Part shown: one piece after another, positions 8,481 through 17,669 of the stretch
How positions within the stretch are numbered: the first letter of the stretch is position 1
How the letters are laid out: every line of letters begins with the position of its first letter
Position numbers and translations under genes: made by a program
Assembly (NCBI GenBank): GCA_002408085.1
Contig: DHQL01000018.1
Coordinates: 97,913-161,912 of the forward strand
DNA from: Spirochaeta sp. UBA5339
GTDB taxonomy: Bacteria > Spirochaetota > Spirochaetia > DSM-2461
Direction of reading: 5' to 3'
Length of the DNA stretch: 64,000 nt
The notes under the pieces: model-generated
Databases searched by the model: none
Seen by the model: the letters and a program-made list of their open reading frames with translations, nothing else
Told to the model about the DNA's origin: nothing

Positions 8481-9182
8481 TTACGACTGCCCGTAGTAGG
8501 CATTCTTTCCATGTTTGCGCTGATAGTGCTTGTCAATCAGAGTGTCTTTCATCCGGGGATTGCCGGGATTGATCTGCTCTGTGTAGAGAGCCATCTGACA
8601 GAGTTCTTCGAGAACCTTGGCGTTATAGACGGCCTTCTCGGGTGTTTTTCCCCAGGTAAAGGGACCGTGGGATGCCACAAGGATCATCTGAACCTCTTCA
8701 ACGGAGATATTCTGATCCTTCAGGGTGCTGAGGATCTGATACCCTGTCTGCTCCTCGTAATCCCCCTTGATGGCTTCATCAGCCATAACCTCGGTTACGG
8801 GGATGTCGCAGGCCAGGTGGTCAGCGTGGGTTGTTCCGTAGATGGGTACCGCACGGCAGGCCTGGGCCCAGGCAACGGCGCAGGTGGAGTGTGTGTGAAC
8901 AATTCCTCCCAGTTCAGGATAGGTTCTGTAGAGAACCGCGTGGGTCATCGTGTCCGAAGAGGGTCTCATCTCCCCTTCAACAACATTTCCTTCCAGATCC
9001 ACAATAACAATGTCATCGGCCTTCAGCTCATCGTACTCGACTCCGCTGGGCTTGATGGCAAATACCTTCCGCTCGGGATCAAAGGCGCTTACATTTCCAA
9101 AGGTGTAGATGGCGAGATTCTGTTTGGGAATCTCCATATTCGCCTCATAGCACCTCTGCTTCAGTTCCTGAAACTTACTCAT
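8481..9182 (-). CDS. araD: L-ribulose-5-phosphate 4-epimerase
   Basis: Converts L-ribulose 5-phosphate to D-xylulose 5-phosphate, the last arabinose-specific step. The 233-residue class II aldolase/epimerase shows TFGNVSAFD, KPSGVEYDEL, the zinc site HTHSTCAVAWAQA, GTTHADHLACDIP and SHGPFTWGK. The start at 9182 is chosen because GGAGG lies 6 bases upstream, although an ATG at 9188 directly abuts that same SD. It lies 13 bases after lacI and 36 before araA in one operon. Confidence 0.94.
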   Translation of the reverse strand: MSKFQELKQRCYEANMEIPKQNLAIYTFGNVSAFDPERKVFAIKPSGVEYDELKADDIVIVDLEGNVVEGEMRPSSDTMTHAVLYRTYPELGGIVHTHSTCAVAWAQACRAVPIYGTTHADHLACDIPVTEVMADEAIKGDYEEQTGYQILSTLKDQNISVEEVQMILVASHGPFTWGKTPEKAVYNAKVLEELCQMALYTEQINPGNPRMKDTLIDKHYQRKHGKNAYYGQS

Positions 9183-9195
9183 TTTCATCCTCCAA

Positions 9196-10254
9196 TCAGT
9201 TTCTCTGATTGTAATTTTCAAAAGTGTGCAGGTTCTCCCTGGTGATAATATTCAGGGGAACAAACAGCTCCTTCTGAACCTCTTTTTTGAGAACCAGTCT
9301 GTCATAAAGCTGTAAAACACCCCGGTAGCCCTGTTCTTCAGGCTGCTGGGTCAGTATAAAATCGATCAGACCGCTCTCTATATATCCTTCCCTGCCGGGA
9401 ATCAGATCGTATCCGATAAGAGGAATGCCGTGGTAGGACTCCCCCTTCTTCTCCAGCCATGAGGCAACATAGTAGACCGATGAGTTGGCTACAAAGATAC
9501 CCAGGGGCCGGACTTCGGACTCCTTGATGGAGGAGTCCAGGTAGCGGTGGAAGCTCTGTTCGTCATCCACCTCTTCCTTCACATCCAGAAAGAACGAGTC
9601 CGGATGCATATTCGTCATATAGTCCCGGAAACCCTGAATACGCCTCTTGATATGGGCATTGGAACCGGGAGGTTCAATCAGCATTATCCCTGGGCTTTTC
9701 TGCCCCTTAAGGAGAAGTGACATCAGCTTTCCCGACAGGATTCCGCTCTGATAGGAGTCCTGACCGATGTAGCTGATCCTGTCATCCAAGCCCTGTACAT
9801 CGGAATCGATAAAGAGATAGGGAATATCCCTTTCACTCAGACAGCTTCTTACTTCATCAGGACGAACCGGGGCAACAAGAAGACCGTCTGAACCCTTGAG
9901 GCAGGCTTCTTCCAGGGTCTTCCGGCAGGAGCCTTCGGAGTAGCGGTCAAAGGTCAGAATCTCCAGATGACTCCCGTAGGAACCCAGCTCCGCCGCTGCC
10001 CGGTTTATCCCCTTTATCACAAGGTTCCAGTAGCCGCCGTCCTGCTCACCATGGGGTATGACTGCCGCAAAGTTAAACTGTTTTGTGCTTTTAAGACCCC
10101 GGGCATGGATGTTGGGAGTATAGTTCAGCTCCTCCATTACCTTCAGTACTTTCTCAGCTGTCTTTTTGGAATACCGCCCCCGCTTATGGATAATACGGTC
10201 CACCGTTCCGATGGAAACACCCACTGCTTCGGCAATATCTTTGATCGTCGGCAA
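9196..10254 (-). CDS. LacI-family regulator of arabinose genes
   Basis: A 352-residue repressor: LacI helix-turn-helix in residues 1-55 (IKDIAEAVGVSIGTVDRII, hinge NIHARGLKSTKQ) and a periplasmic-binding-protein-like effector domain from about 60. It is the first gene of the operon with araD and araA and is divergent from a ribulokinase-like gene, so L-arabinose or a phosphorylated intermediate is the likely effector. It replaces the AraC or AraR regulators known elsewhere for arabinose. The intergenic 18-bp palindrome at 10322-10339 is its probable operator, which would make it autoregulated. Confidence 0.88.
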   Translation of the reverse strand: MPTIKDIAEAVGVSIGTVDRIIHKRGRYSKKTAEKVLKVMEELNYTPNIHARGLKSTKQFNFAAVIPHGEQDGGYWNLVIKGINRAAAELGSYGSHLEILTFDRYSEGSCRKTLEEACLKGSDGLLVAPVRPDEVRSCLSERDIPYLFIDSDVQGLDDRISYIGQDSYQSGILSGKLMSLLLKGQKSPGIMLIEPPGSNAHIKRRIQGFRDYMTNMHPDSFFLDVKEEVDDEQSFHRYLDSSIKESEVRPLGIFVANSSVYYVASWLEKKGESYHGIPLIGYDLIPGREGYIESGLIDFILTQQPEEQGYRGVLQLYDRLVLKKEVQKELFVPLNIITRENLHTFENYNQRN

Positions 10255-10292
10255 CTCTGCTCACTCCTGATACTTGGAAAAACGCTTTTCAA

Positions 10293-10320
10293 TTGACAGA
10301 AAGAGTGAAGTCAATTTAAA
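10293..10320 (+). promoter_or_regulatory. Predicted sigma-70 promoter of the ribulokinase-like gene
   Basis: A perfect -35 TTGACA (10293-10298) is followed after 16 bases by TTTAAA (10315-10320, four of six matches). The predicted start of transcription falls inside the palindromic operator. Confidence 0.55.
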
Positions 10321-10321
10321 A

Positions 10322-10339
10322 TGCGTTATCGATAACGCA
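10322..10339. promoter_or_regulatory. LacI-type palindromic operator
   Basis: TGCGTTATCGATAACGCA is a perfect 18-bp palindrome with the central CG typical of LacI-family sites. It lies between divergent lacI and the FGGY kinase gene, just downstream of the kinase promoter, so bound repressor would block it. It could control both directions. Confidence 0.82.
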
Positions 10340-10379
10340 AATGATAGATGCAAACTTTAAATATGTAAAGGGGAATTTT

Positions 10380-11969
10380 ATGGATGTGAAATCACAAATA
10401 GAATCAGGACAGGCGGTTCTGGGTATTGAACTGGGTTCTACAAGAATCAAAGCGGTTCTTATCGACACTGCCAACAAGCCCGTTGCCTCCGGCGGACACG
10501 GCTGGGAAAACAGCCAGATCGACGGGATCTGGACCTACAGCATTAAAGAGATCTGGGAAGGAATCGCCAAGGCCTACGGTGAACTGAAAGAGAACGTTCA
10601 GAAGGAATTCGGCGTCACCATCAAGAGCCTTAAGGGACTCGGATTCAGCGGAATGATGCATGGATACATGGTATTCGACAAAGCAGAAGAGCAGCTTGTT
10701 CCCTTCCGCACCTGGAGAAACAACTTCACATCCGAGGCTTCTGCCAAACTGACCGAAGTCTTCTCATATAACATTCCCCAGAGATGGACCATCGCCCACC
10801 TCTATCAGTCCGTACTCAACGGCGAGGCCCATGTAAAAGAGATCGACCATATGACGACTCTGGCCGGTTACATCCACTACAAACTCACAGGCGAAAGAGT
10901 CATGGGTGTTGGTGAAGCTTCCGGTATGTTCCCCATCGACCTCTCTACAAAGAGCTTCGACAAGGGCATGATGGACAAGTTCGATGCCCTGGTTGCCGAC
11001 AAGGGATACGGCTGGAAGGTTGAGGCGATTATGCCGAAGGTACTGGTTGCCGGTGAAGAAGCGGGAACCCTTACTGCAGAAGGCGCCGCCCTCCTCGACC
11101 CCGCAGGAGATCTGGTCCCTGGCATTCCCCTCTGTCCTCCCGAGGGTGACGCGGGAACCGGAATGGTTGCCACAAACTCCGTAGCCGTCAGAACGGGTAA
11201 TGTTTCCGCGGGTACCTCCGTATTCGCCATGCTGGTACTGGAGAAGGACCTGTCCAAGGTTCACCACGAGATCGATATAGTAACCACTCCCGACGGACAC
11301 CTTGTAGGGATGGCCCACTCCAACAACTGTACATCTGACTACGATGCCTGGATTCAGCTGATGGGTCAGGCGGTGAAGGAACTGGGATTTGAAGTTTCCA
11401 CTCCCCAGCTCTACGATACACTCCTGGCAGCAGCCCTCAAGGGCGATGCAGACTGCGGCGGACTTCTGGCCTACGGCTACATATCCGGTGAGCATATGAC
11501 AGGATTCAGCGAGGGAAGACCCCTCTTCGCCCGGTCCGAAGGAAGCACCTTCAACCTGCCTAACTTTATCAGAACCCACCTCTACACTGCCCTCTGTGCC
11601 TTAAAGACTGGTCTTAACATCCTGATCGATGAAGAGAAGGTTGAGGTAGATGAGATAAGAGGTCACGGAGGATTTTTCAAGGCCGCTGAGGTTGGACAGA
11701 GAATCATGGCTGCCGCCACAAACACCCCCATCTCTATCCTGGAAACTGCGGGAGAGGGAGGAGCCTGGGGTATCGCCCTTCTTGCCTCTTTTATGGCATC
11801 TCAGAAGGAGAAAGCCTCCTCACTGCCCGAATTCCTGAATGTTGTATTTGAGGGAAGCATGGGCGAGGCTGTGAAGCCCCTGGCCTCCGACGTGGAAGGA
11901 TTCAACACCTTCTTCGACAGATACCACAAGGGTCTGGCCATCGAACGGGCCGCAGTTGAAAATCTGTAA
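10380..11969 (+). CDS. FGGY-family kinase, probable L-ribulokinase
   Basis: A 529-residue sugar kinase: N-terminal GIELGSTRIKAVL phosphate-binding motif, GLGFSGMMHGYM, and a second actin-like half with GNVSAGTSVFAML and the adenosine-side AGEGGAWGIALLA. It is not a close match to classical AraB but resembles the alternative ribulokinases found beside araA and araD in other bacteria; xylulokinase is the main alternative. The start at 10380 is taken because AAGGGG lies about 6 bases upstream. It is divergent from lacI-araD-araA, which lacks a kinase, so it most likely phosphorylates L-ribulose. Confidence 0.88.
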   Translation: MDVKSQIESGQAVLGIELGSTRIKAVLIDTANKPVASGGHGWENSQIDGIWTYSIKEIWEGIAKAYGELKENVQKEFGVTIKSLKGLGFSGMMHGYMVFDKAEEQLVPFRTWRNNFTSEASAKLTEVFSYNIPQRWTIAHLYQSVLNGEAHVKEIDHMTTLAGYIHYKLTGERVMGVGEASGMFPIDLSTKSFDKGMMDKFDALVADKGYGWKVEAIMPKVLVAGEEAGTLTAEGAALLDPAGDLVPGIPLCPPEGDAGTGMVATNSVAVRTGNVSAGTSVFAMLVLEKDLSKVHHEIDIVTTPDGHLVGMAHSNNCTSDYDAWIQLMGQAVKELGFEVSTPQLYDTLLAAALKGDADCGGLLAYGYISGEHMTGFSEGRPLFARSEGSTFNLPNFIRTHLYTALCALKTGLNILIDEEKVEVDEIRGHGGFFKAAEVGQRIMAAATNTPISILETAGEGGAWGIALLASFMASQKEKASSLPEFLNVVFEGSMGEAVKPLASDVEGFNTFFDRYHKGLAIERAAVENL

Positions 11970-11995
11970 GATCTGACTGCTGTTTAATCAGACGA

Positions 11996-12026
11996 AAAAT
12001 CCCGGGGTGCTTCCGGGATTTTTTTC
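11996..12026 (+). terminator. Bidirectional terminator after the ribulokinase-like gene
   Basis: AATCCCGG-loop-CCGGGATT followed by TTTTT on the plus strand; the minus strand also ends in TTTTT. It lies between the convergent kinase and HD-GYP genes and can serve both. Confidence 0.88.
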
Positions 12027-12043
12027 GTATTTTAGAGGGGGTA

Positions 12044-14845
12044 TTACTCAAAGGTGAAATCGGGTCCTGGGATCTCCGTATCTACCTGCTCAGGATTGAG
12101 GTCTTCACTCACGTAGAGTTTCATACCTCCACTGTCTCTGAAGGAGGCAAGAATATCGCCGTCAATATGGCCGTCCTTTACCATAAAATTCATGATTTGG
12201 AGGGCCTTTGAAAGCTTCATGGGCTCCCGGTAGGGTCTGTCCTTGGCCGTAAGGGCCTCAAAGATATCGGCGACCGATATTATTCTGGCCTGCAGGGGAA
12301 TCTCATCTCCCTTTAAGCTGCGGGGATATCCCGATCCGTCGAGTTTTTCATGGTGCATACAGGCATACTCCCCTACCATTGAGAGATGGTGGGGAAAAGG
12401 AAGTTCATTGAGAATCCGCCGGGTCATCTCGGCATGGTGCTCAATCAGCTTCCTCTCCTGTTCATTGAGGTTGCCCTTGCGGATGGAGAGATTTTCAAAC
12501 TCCCGTTCTGTCAGATAGGGGAATTCAGCATCATGAATCCGGTAGACCCGGCTGCGGATCTCCTTCAGACGCTCAACCTTCTCATCGGAAAGAAACTCTC
12601 CGCTTGTATTACAACTTTTCAGGAAGTCCATCTCCTCCTTCAGAGTATCATGGTCACAGACTCCCTCATCCCTTTCGCTCAGACCGCAGAGCATTCTGTA
12701 GCGGTTCTCAATCAGATCGATTCCGTCAAACATCCCTTCCAGTTTCGTCCGTTTATCCATGACCCGCTCCGGAGTCGTAACCTTACCGATATCATGCATC
12801 CAGGCCGCCAGATTCAGCTCCATCATCTCATCTTCGCTCAGAACCCGGTCCTTATATACCCCGGAACTGTCATCATTGATGCCCCGGGCAATAATGGATG
12901 TGAGCTTGACCACCCTTCGGATATGGCCGCCGGTGTAGGCGGACTTCTCATCAATGGCGGCGGCAATACTTCTGATAAAGGCATGAAACAGCTCTTCCAG
13001 ATCTTTGTTGAGCTGTACATTGGTCAGGGCGACCGCCGCCTGTGAGGCCAGGGAGACGATCAGCTTCTCATTGCTGTCAGAGAAAGCCTGAACTCCCTTC
13101 TGATCCGGTTTCCCGGCATTGATCAGCTGAATCACGCCGATCAGCTCTCCCGATATGTTCTTCATGGGGATCACAAGCATGGAACGGGAGTGATAGTTAT
13201 TCAGGCGGTCATAGCTCCGGGTACCGGAGAAGTCGAAATCCTCGGCCTGATAGACATCGTTAATATTGATCACCTTGCCGGTAATGGCGGCGCAGGAGGA
13301 GACATTGGACATATTGGGACTGCCGTCACGGCTCATGGGAACAGGTGGAAGAGTTACGGGATTCCCGCTGGTTCCCCCCATACGGCTGTTCATTGTGTCG
13401 TTCTGGAGGATGGAGAACTCCAGGCAGTTATCCTCCTGGTTATAGAGATAGAGGGTTCCGCCGTCTGCCCTGGTAAGGCGTCTGGCTTCATCAAGTATCA
13501 GCTCCATCAAACGGTCAATATTTTTTTCAGTGGAGAGGGCCAGTCCGATCTCGGCAAAGCTTCTGTATCCCTCTTCACTCTCCCTGAGACTTCTGATCTT
13601 GTATTTCAGCTCCTCATTGGCCTCCAGAAGACTTCGGCGGAGAGTATTATAACTGCCGGCAAGAATTGAGAACTCATCGTCCCGGTCAAAATGAATCTCT
13701 CTGAAGCGGTCTAATTCAATAGACTTCATGGAAGATACCAGGATTTCAAGGGGAGAGAGAATTATTTTTCTGAACCGGTCATGAAAGAGTTTGTACAGAA
13801 GAAGGACAACTGCAATTGTAAAAACAAGAATACTCGCGATAATACTGTTTCGGGCAGTAGTCATCTCCCGTCTGTCCTGAAGAAGGATAACGGCGTAGTT
13901 TGATTCACTGAAAACAGAGCTCCCCATATCTACGGGTCTATAGTAGACATTGTAGGAACCGTCCCGGAATGCAACATTCTCAATATGTCCGTTGATTCCC
14001 GATGTTGCCTCAGTCACAGCCTGTCGGATATCCTGAGGCCAGTCGAGGTTACTCTCACTCCTCTCAAGAAATCCTTCGGAGTCAAGATGGTCTGTTCCGC
14101 TTTTCAGTACCGATCTGGTCATTGTCTTCAAATTATAGATATCCGACATTACCTCCGGATCGGGATGGGCAATAATCACTCCATCCATATCGGTGACAAT
14201 GACGTAGGTATCCTCCAGAGCTCCCTGCACCAGTTCCTGAAGTCTGTCAAAATTGACATCCGTAGCCATTATGCCGAGGAACTCTCCCTTCTCAATAACA
14301 GGATGAAAGATCGTTGCAACAGGTATGCCCCCGGTTAATGAGAAGTAGGAACCGGAAATAAAGGGTCTGTAATCCTGGTTGACAGCAATCCGCTGATACC
14401 ACCACCGCTCGCTTCTCTGTCCCAGGGGGCCATGGGAACGGGCCGTCTGGTTCCCCTCTCTGTCTTCAACATGAAAGAGATCCGCAAAACTGAAATGGAT
14501 CTTAAGTTCGGCCAGAGGAGGATAGCCGGCATCGGCTGCCGGAGGAGATGATGTGTCATAGAGAGAGTCATAGAGTTCGGACCGTTTTGCCCAGTCCGGA
14601 TCTGCCTCCAGAATTGTCTTCCTGATATCGCTGCTGACCGAGAGCTGATAGTTTACATTGACCGCACTCTCAATATAGGAGGATATGGTTCGGGAGATTC
14701 CCATAAGATGAACCTGGTTCCGCTCAACTGTACTCTCCTTGATCCGAACCATCAGAAAAACCGAAACAGCCAGGGAAGAGAGTACAACCGAAAGGGCAAC
14801 AGAGAGGATCAGCAGTATATTGAATCTTCTGGACACATTACTCAT
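12044..14845 (-). CDS. Membrane sensor with dCache, HAMP, GAF and HD-GYP domains (probable c-di-GMP phosphodiesterase)
   Basis: A 933-residue membrane protein. One membrane helix near residues 10-32 precedes an exported dCache-like sensor (to about 330), with a second helix near 335-355, a HAMP linker, a GAF domain (about 440-590) and a C-terminal HD-GYP domain. The HD-GYP part keeps MHDIGKV, HHAEM, MHHEKLDGSGYP and SVADIFEALTAKDRPYR, so it should hydrolyse cyclic di-GMP. There is an insert of about 80 residues inside the HD region, between HDIGKVTTPERVMDK and the next conserved histidines. It starts 25 bases after the sensor kinase gene with a weak RBS, so coupling to the kinase is likely. 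Confidence 0.88.
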   Translation of the reverse strand: MSNVSRRFNILLILSVALSVVLSSLAVSVFLMVRIKESTVERNQVHLMGISRTISSYIESAVNVNYQLSVSSDIRKTILEADPDWAKRSELYDSLYDTSSPPAADAGYPPLAELKIHFSFADLFHVEDREGNQTARSHGPLGQRSERWWYQRIAVNQDYRPFISGSYFSLTGGIPVATIFHPVIEKGEFLGIMATDVNFDRLQELVQGALEDTYVIVTDMDGVIIAHPDPEVMSDIYNLKTMTRSVLKSGTDHLDSEGFLERSESNLDWPQDIRQAVTEATSGINGHIENVAFRDGSYNVYYRPVDMGSSVFSESNYAVILLQDRREMTTARNSIIASILVFTIAVVLLLYKLFHDRFRKIILSPLEILVSSMKSIELDRFREIHFDRDDEFSILAGSYNTLRRSLLEANEELKYKIRSLRESEEGYRSFAEIGLALSTEKNIDRLMELILDEARRLTRADGGTLYLYNQEDNCLEFSILQNDTMNSRMGGTSGNPVTLPPVPMSRDGSPNMSNVSSCAAITGKVININDVYQAEDFDFSGTRSYDRLNNYHSRSMLVIPMKNISGELIGVIQLINAGKPDQKGVQAFSDSNEKLIVSLASQAAVALTNVQLNKDLEELFHAFIRSIAAAIDEKSAYTGGHIRRVVKLTSIIARGINDDSSGVYKDRVLSEDEMMELNLAAWMHDIGKVTTPERVMDKRTKLEGMFDGIDLIENRYRMLCGLSERDEGVCDHDTLKEEMDFLKSCNTSGEFLSDEKVERLKEIRSRVYRIHDAEFPYLTEREFENLSIRKGNLNEQERKLIEHHAEMTRRILNELPFPHHLSMVGEYACMHHEKLDGSGYPRSLKGDEIPLQARIISVADIFEALTAKDRPYREPMKLSKALQIMNFMVKDGHIDGDILASFRDSGGMKLYVSEDLNPEQVDTEIPGPDFTFE

Positions 14846-14870
14846 AATTTTAACTTCGGCATCTCCAGGG

Positions 14871-17546
14871 TTAATCGTCAGGGGAATTTTCATGGCTGTC
14901 CGCAGCCAGGGGATAGTAAAGGAAGAATACTGTTCCCTCTCCCATTCTGCTCTCAACATTAATAAAGCCCTGATGTTCCAGAATGGACCCGTATACGGCA
15001 GAAAGCCCCAGCCCCGATCCCTGTCCAATCTCCTTGGTGGTATAAAAGGGCTCAAAGATCCTTTCAAATGAACTTTCGGGAATACCGCTTCCAGTATCAC
15101 TGACCCGCATCAGGAGAAAATCATTCTCCAGCTCCACTTCTCCGCCGAAGGTTATTATTATCTCTCCTCTGTTTCTGTTTTCAGTTGTAAAACTTAAGTT
15201 CCCTCCCCCGGGCATGGCATCACGGGCATTGAGGGCCAGATTCATCAGAACCCGCTGAATCTCTGTAGGGTCTCCATGAATAGAACTTTGCCGGGCACCG
15301 GGTTCGAAACGGATCAGGATATTGTCGGGAAAGGTATGAATCAGAAGCTCTATAGTCTCTTCTATCACAGGATGCAAATCAATCTTCCTGCTGATCATCT
15401 TTCCTTTTCTTGAGAAGGAGAGGAGCTTTGCTGTCAGGTCTGAAGCCCTTCTGATCAGGGCGATGATTCCCTCGAACTTCTTGTCTCCGTCCTTTCCCTC
15501 TTCCTCCAGATCCAGTTTCATCATGCTGATAATCCCCTGGATTCCTCCCAGAAGATTATTGAAGTCATGGGCGATGCCCCCTGCCAGCTGTCCCACAACC
15601 TCCATTTTCTGAGACTGTCGGAGCTGTTCTTCAAGAGCTCTGGACTCTGTGATGTCCCTTAGTACAATAACCGCACCCTGAATACTGGACCGCATATTCT
15701 GACGGATTGGTGCCGCTCCGATTGTGATCACAGAAGTATCCCCATCCCTCTTCTCCAGAAGGTAACGGCATCCCGGATCAACAGTCTCCCCACCGGTGAG
15801 AACATCTTCCAGAAGACCTGAGCAGATCTCCCCGCTGTTCTCATCCTTCAGATCAAGAACCTCTTCCACACGGACCTTTTCCATACCGTCCCACTCATAC
15901 CCGGTCAGACGGACGGCTACAGGATTAATGGAGGTCAGAAATCCATCTCCGTCACTGACAAGAACTCCGTCGGCAATGGAGTTCAGGGTGATTCTCAGAT
16001 TATCCTCGCTTCTGGCCAGGGCACTGTTCATCTCCTCAAGCTTTCTGTTCTGACTGTTCAGCAGGTATGCGGCTTTTTTCTGATGAGCCATAATCTCCTT
16101 CAGCCTGTAGCTCAGATGACTCAGCTCCCAGACACCGCCCTCAGGCCACTCGTCCTCCTCTTCCTCTCCCGTCTCCAGACCGTACATATTCTTCGAACTC
16201 TGAAGTATCAGAAGATCAAGATCGCCTACAATTCGCCTTGCCAGAAACCACATAACCAGCAGAACCGTCAGAATAAGCGCTGCTATCAGAGTAAGTATCC
16301 TGCTGATCCACTGGAGAAAGGTCAACAGGGTCTTATACCGCCCGTCATCAAGAACAGTCAGTTTCCACAACCCTGAATTGACATAGGTTGTGATACTGAC
16401 TCCCTGTCTGAACAGGGGAAACTGCTCTTCAATATGCTCAATAAAGGCACGGCCCTCTCTTCCCTTGAGCTGATATACTCCATCCCCGGACCTTTTGGAG
16501 CCTGCCAGCAACCGGCCATCCCTGTCACTGATGGCATAGCTTATATGTTCTCCGGTCTCCACCGCATCCAGAAGCTCCGACAGACTTTCGAATCCTGCAA
16601 CCGCCAGAAGGGAGTAATCTTCTTCAAAAGGCAGAGTGACCATCATCAGGGGACTGTTGTCTACGGCGGAGGTGAAGGTCTTCATCCCCGTAGGGAGGGG
16701 ATCAGGAAGGTCCGGACCGGGGCTGTCAGTAGAGCTGTATACCGGCTCTCCCGCCTTGTAGAGAGTAAAACCCTTGAAATCAGAATGGTTATCAAGATAA
16801 TAGCGGTAGAGGGAGTGATCATATCCCTCATTGTGCTTCAGAAGTTCTGCAAACTGCTGCAGGCTTCTGTCTCTCTTTTCTATCCATTCATCCGTGTAGG
16901 CGGCGGCCCTGTTCAGCTGGCTTTCAAGAGTTCTCCCTGATGCCTCCCTGTAGCGCTGTCCGTAATACCTGCCCTCCAGCAGTATAACCGTAGCGGAGAT
17001 AAACATAATCATCATGACCGTAAAGGAGGCCAGAGTATTAAAGGCGGTGTTGAATCTGTACTGTCTGATAAGTCTTATCTTCTGTACCGGCGGCAGGCAG
17101 AAGACAGCAGAGACCAGGGAAGCGGAGAAGACCGAATTGAGCAGAAGGATACCCGCACTCATTGCCACATAAAGAGGAGGCTGCTTAAAGACAAAAAACT
17201 GCAGCGGTATATAGGAGGGCAGACCGCCGGCTAACCAGAACAGAATAATATATAGAATCAGATCACCACGTCTTCTTTTTCTAACAGCCAAAGAAAGAAA
17301 GAGGGCTTCAAGAAGAAAGAGGGGGATATAAAGTACCGCCTGATAACGGTAGAAACAGAGCAGACCCGACAGCAGCCCGGCAGCAGCAGCCCATAGGGGA
17401 TGAAATAGAACTGCGATCATAAAGACCGGAACTGATCCGAAAGTTGAGTTCATAACCCTCATCAAACGGGGAGTATAAAGATCGGCAGGGAGAATCATAA
17501 TAAAGAGAAGTATAAGGAAGAGATATTTCCGAAAATCTTCTTTCAC
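14871..17546 (-). CDS. Membrane PAS-domain sensor histidine kinase
   Basis: An 891-residue kinase. About six membrane helices lie in residues 1-190, then an exported sensor region to about 415, another helix (about 420-440), a PAS domain starting at NLRITLNSIADGVLV, the phosphoacceptor helix QLAGGIAHDFNNLLG, and a catalytic domain with NLALNARDAMPGGG, DTGSGIPESSFERIFEPFYTTK and GSGLGLSAVYG. No receiver domain or dedicated response regulator is adjacent. The GTG start at 17546 is chosen because GGAG lies 7 bases upstream; the frame is open further but without an RBS. It is the first gene of an operon with the HD-GYP sensor. Confidence 0.88.
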   Translation of the reverse strand: MKEDFRKYLFLILLFIMILPADLYTPRLMRVMNSTFGSVPVFMIAVLFHPLWAAAAGLLSGLLCFYRYQAVLYIPLFLLEALFLSLAVRKRRRGDLILYIILFWLAGGLPSYIPLQFFVFKQPPLYVAMSAGILLLNSVFSASLVSAVFCLPPVQKIRLIRQYRFNTAFNTLASFTVMMIMFISATVILLEGRYYGQRYREASGRTLESQLNRAAAYTDEWIEKRDRSLQQFAELLKHNEGYDHSLYRYYLDNHSDFKGFTLYKAGEPVYSSTDSPGPDLPDPLPTGMKTFTSAVDNSPLMMVTLPFEEDYSLLAVAGFESLSELLDAVETGEHISYAISDRDGRLLAGSKRSGDGVYQLKGREGRAFIEHIEEQFPLFRQGVSITTYVNSGLWKLTVLDDGRYKTLLTFLQWISRILTLIAALILTVLLVMWFLARRIVGDLDLLILQSSKNMYGLETGEEEEDEWPEGGVWELSHLSYRLKEIMAHQKKAAYLLNSQNRKLEEMNSALARSEDNLRITLNSIADGVLVSDGDGFLTSINPVAVRLTGYEWDGMEKVRVEEVLDLKDENSGEICSGLLEDVLTGGETVDPGCRYLLEKRDGDTSVITIGAAPIRQNMRSSIQGAVIVLRDITESRALEEQLRQSQKMEVVGQLAGGIAHDFNNLLGGIQGIISMMKLDLEEEGKDGDKKFEGIIALIRRASDLTAKLLSFSRKGKMISRKIDLHPVIEETIELLIHTFPDNILIRFEPGARQSSIHGDPTEIQRVLMNLALNARDAMPGGGNLSFTTENRNRGEIIITFGGEVELENDFLLMRVSDTGSGIPESSFERIFEPFYTTKEIGQGSGLGLSAVYGSILEHQGFINVESRMGEGTVFFLYYPLAADSHENSPDD

Positions 17547-17608
17547 AGCACTGCTCCGGCAGAAGGGCTCAATATCTATTATAGTGTACACTGGATTAAT
17601 TTTCAGAC

Positions 17609-17636
17609 AAAAAGAAACCTCCGGAAAATCCGGAGG
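17609..17636 (-). terminator. Terminator of the scaffold-GGGtGRT operon
   Basis: On the minus strand TCCGGAGG... pairs with its complement around an AAA-sized loop (17618-17625 and 17629-17636) and is followed by TTTCTTTTT. It is 34 bases past the GGGtGRT stop. Confidence 0.85.
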
Positions 17637-17669
17637 CTCTCTGATTTTAAATTATTCTCATAAAAGAGA

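Noticed and set aside
10277..10290. Second LacI or CcpA-like operator GAAAAACGCTTTTC
   Set aside because: Imperfect palindrome with half-sites unlike the 18-bp operator, and the CG is out of register for a cre site.
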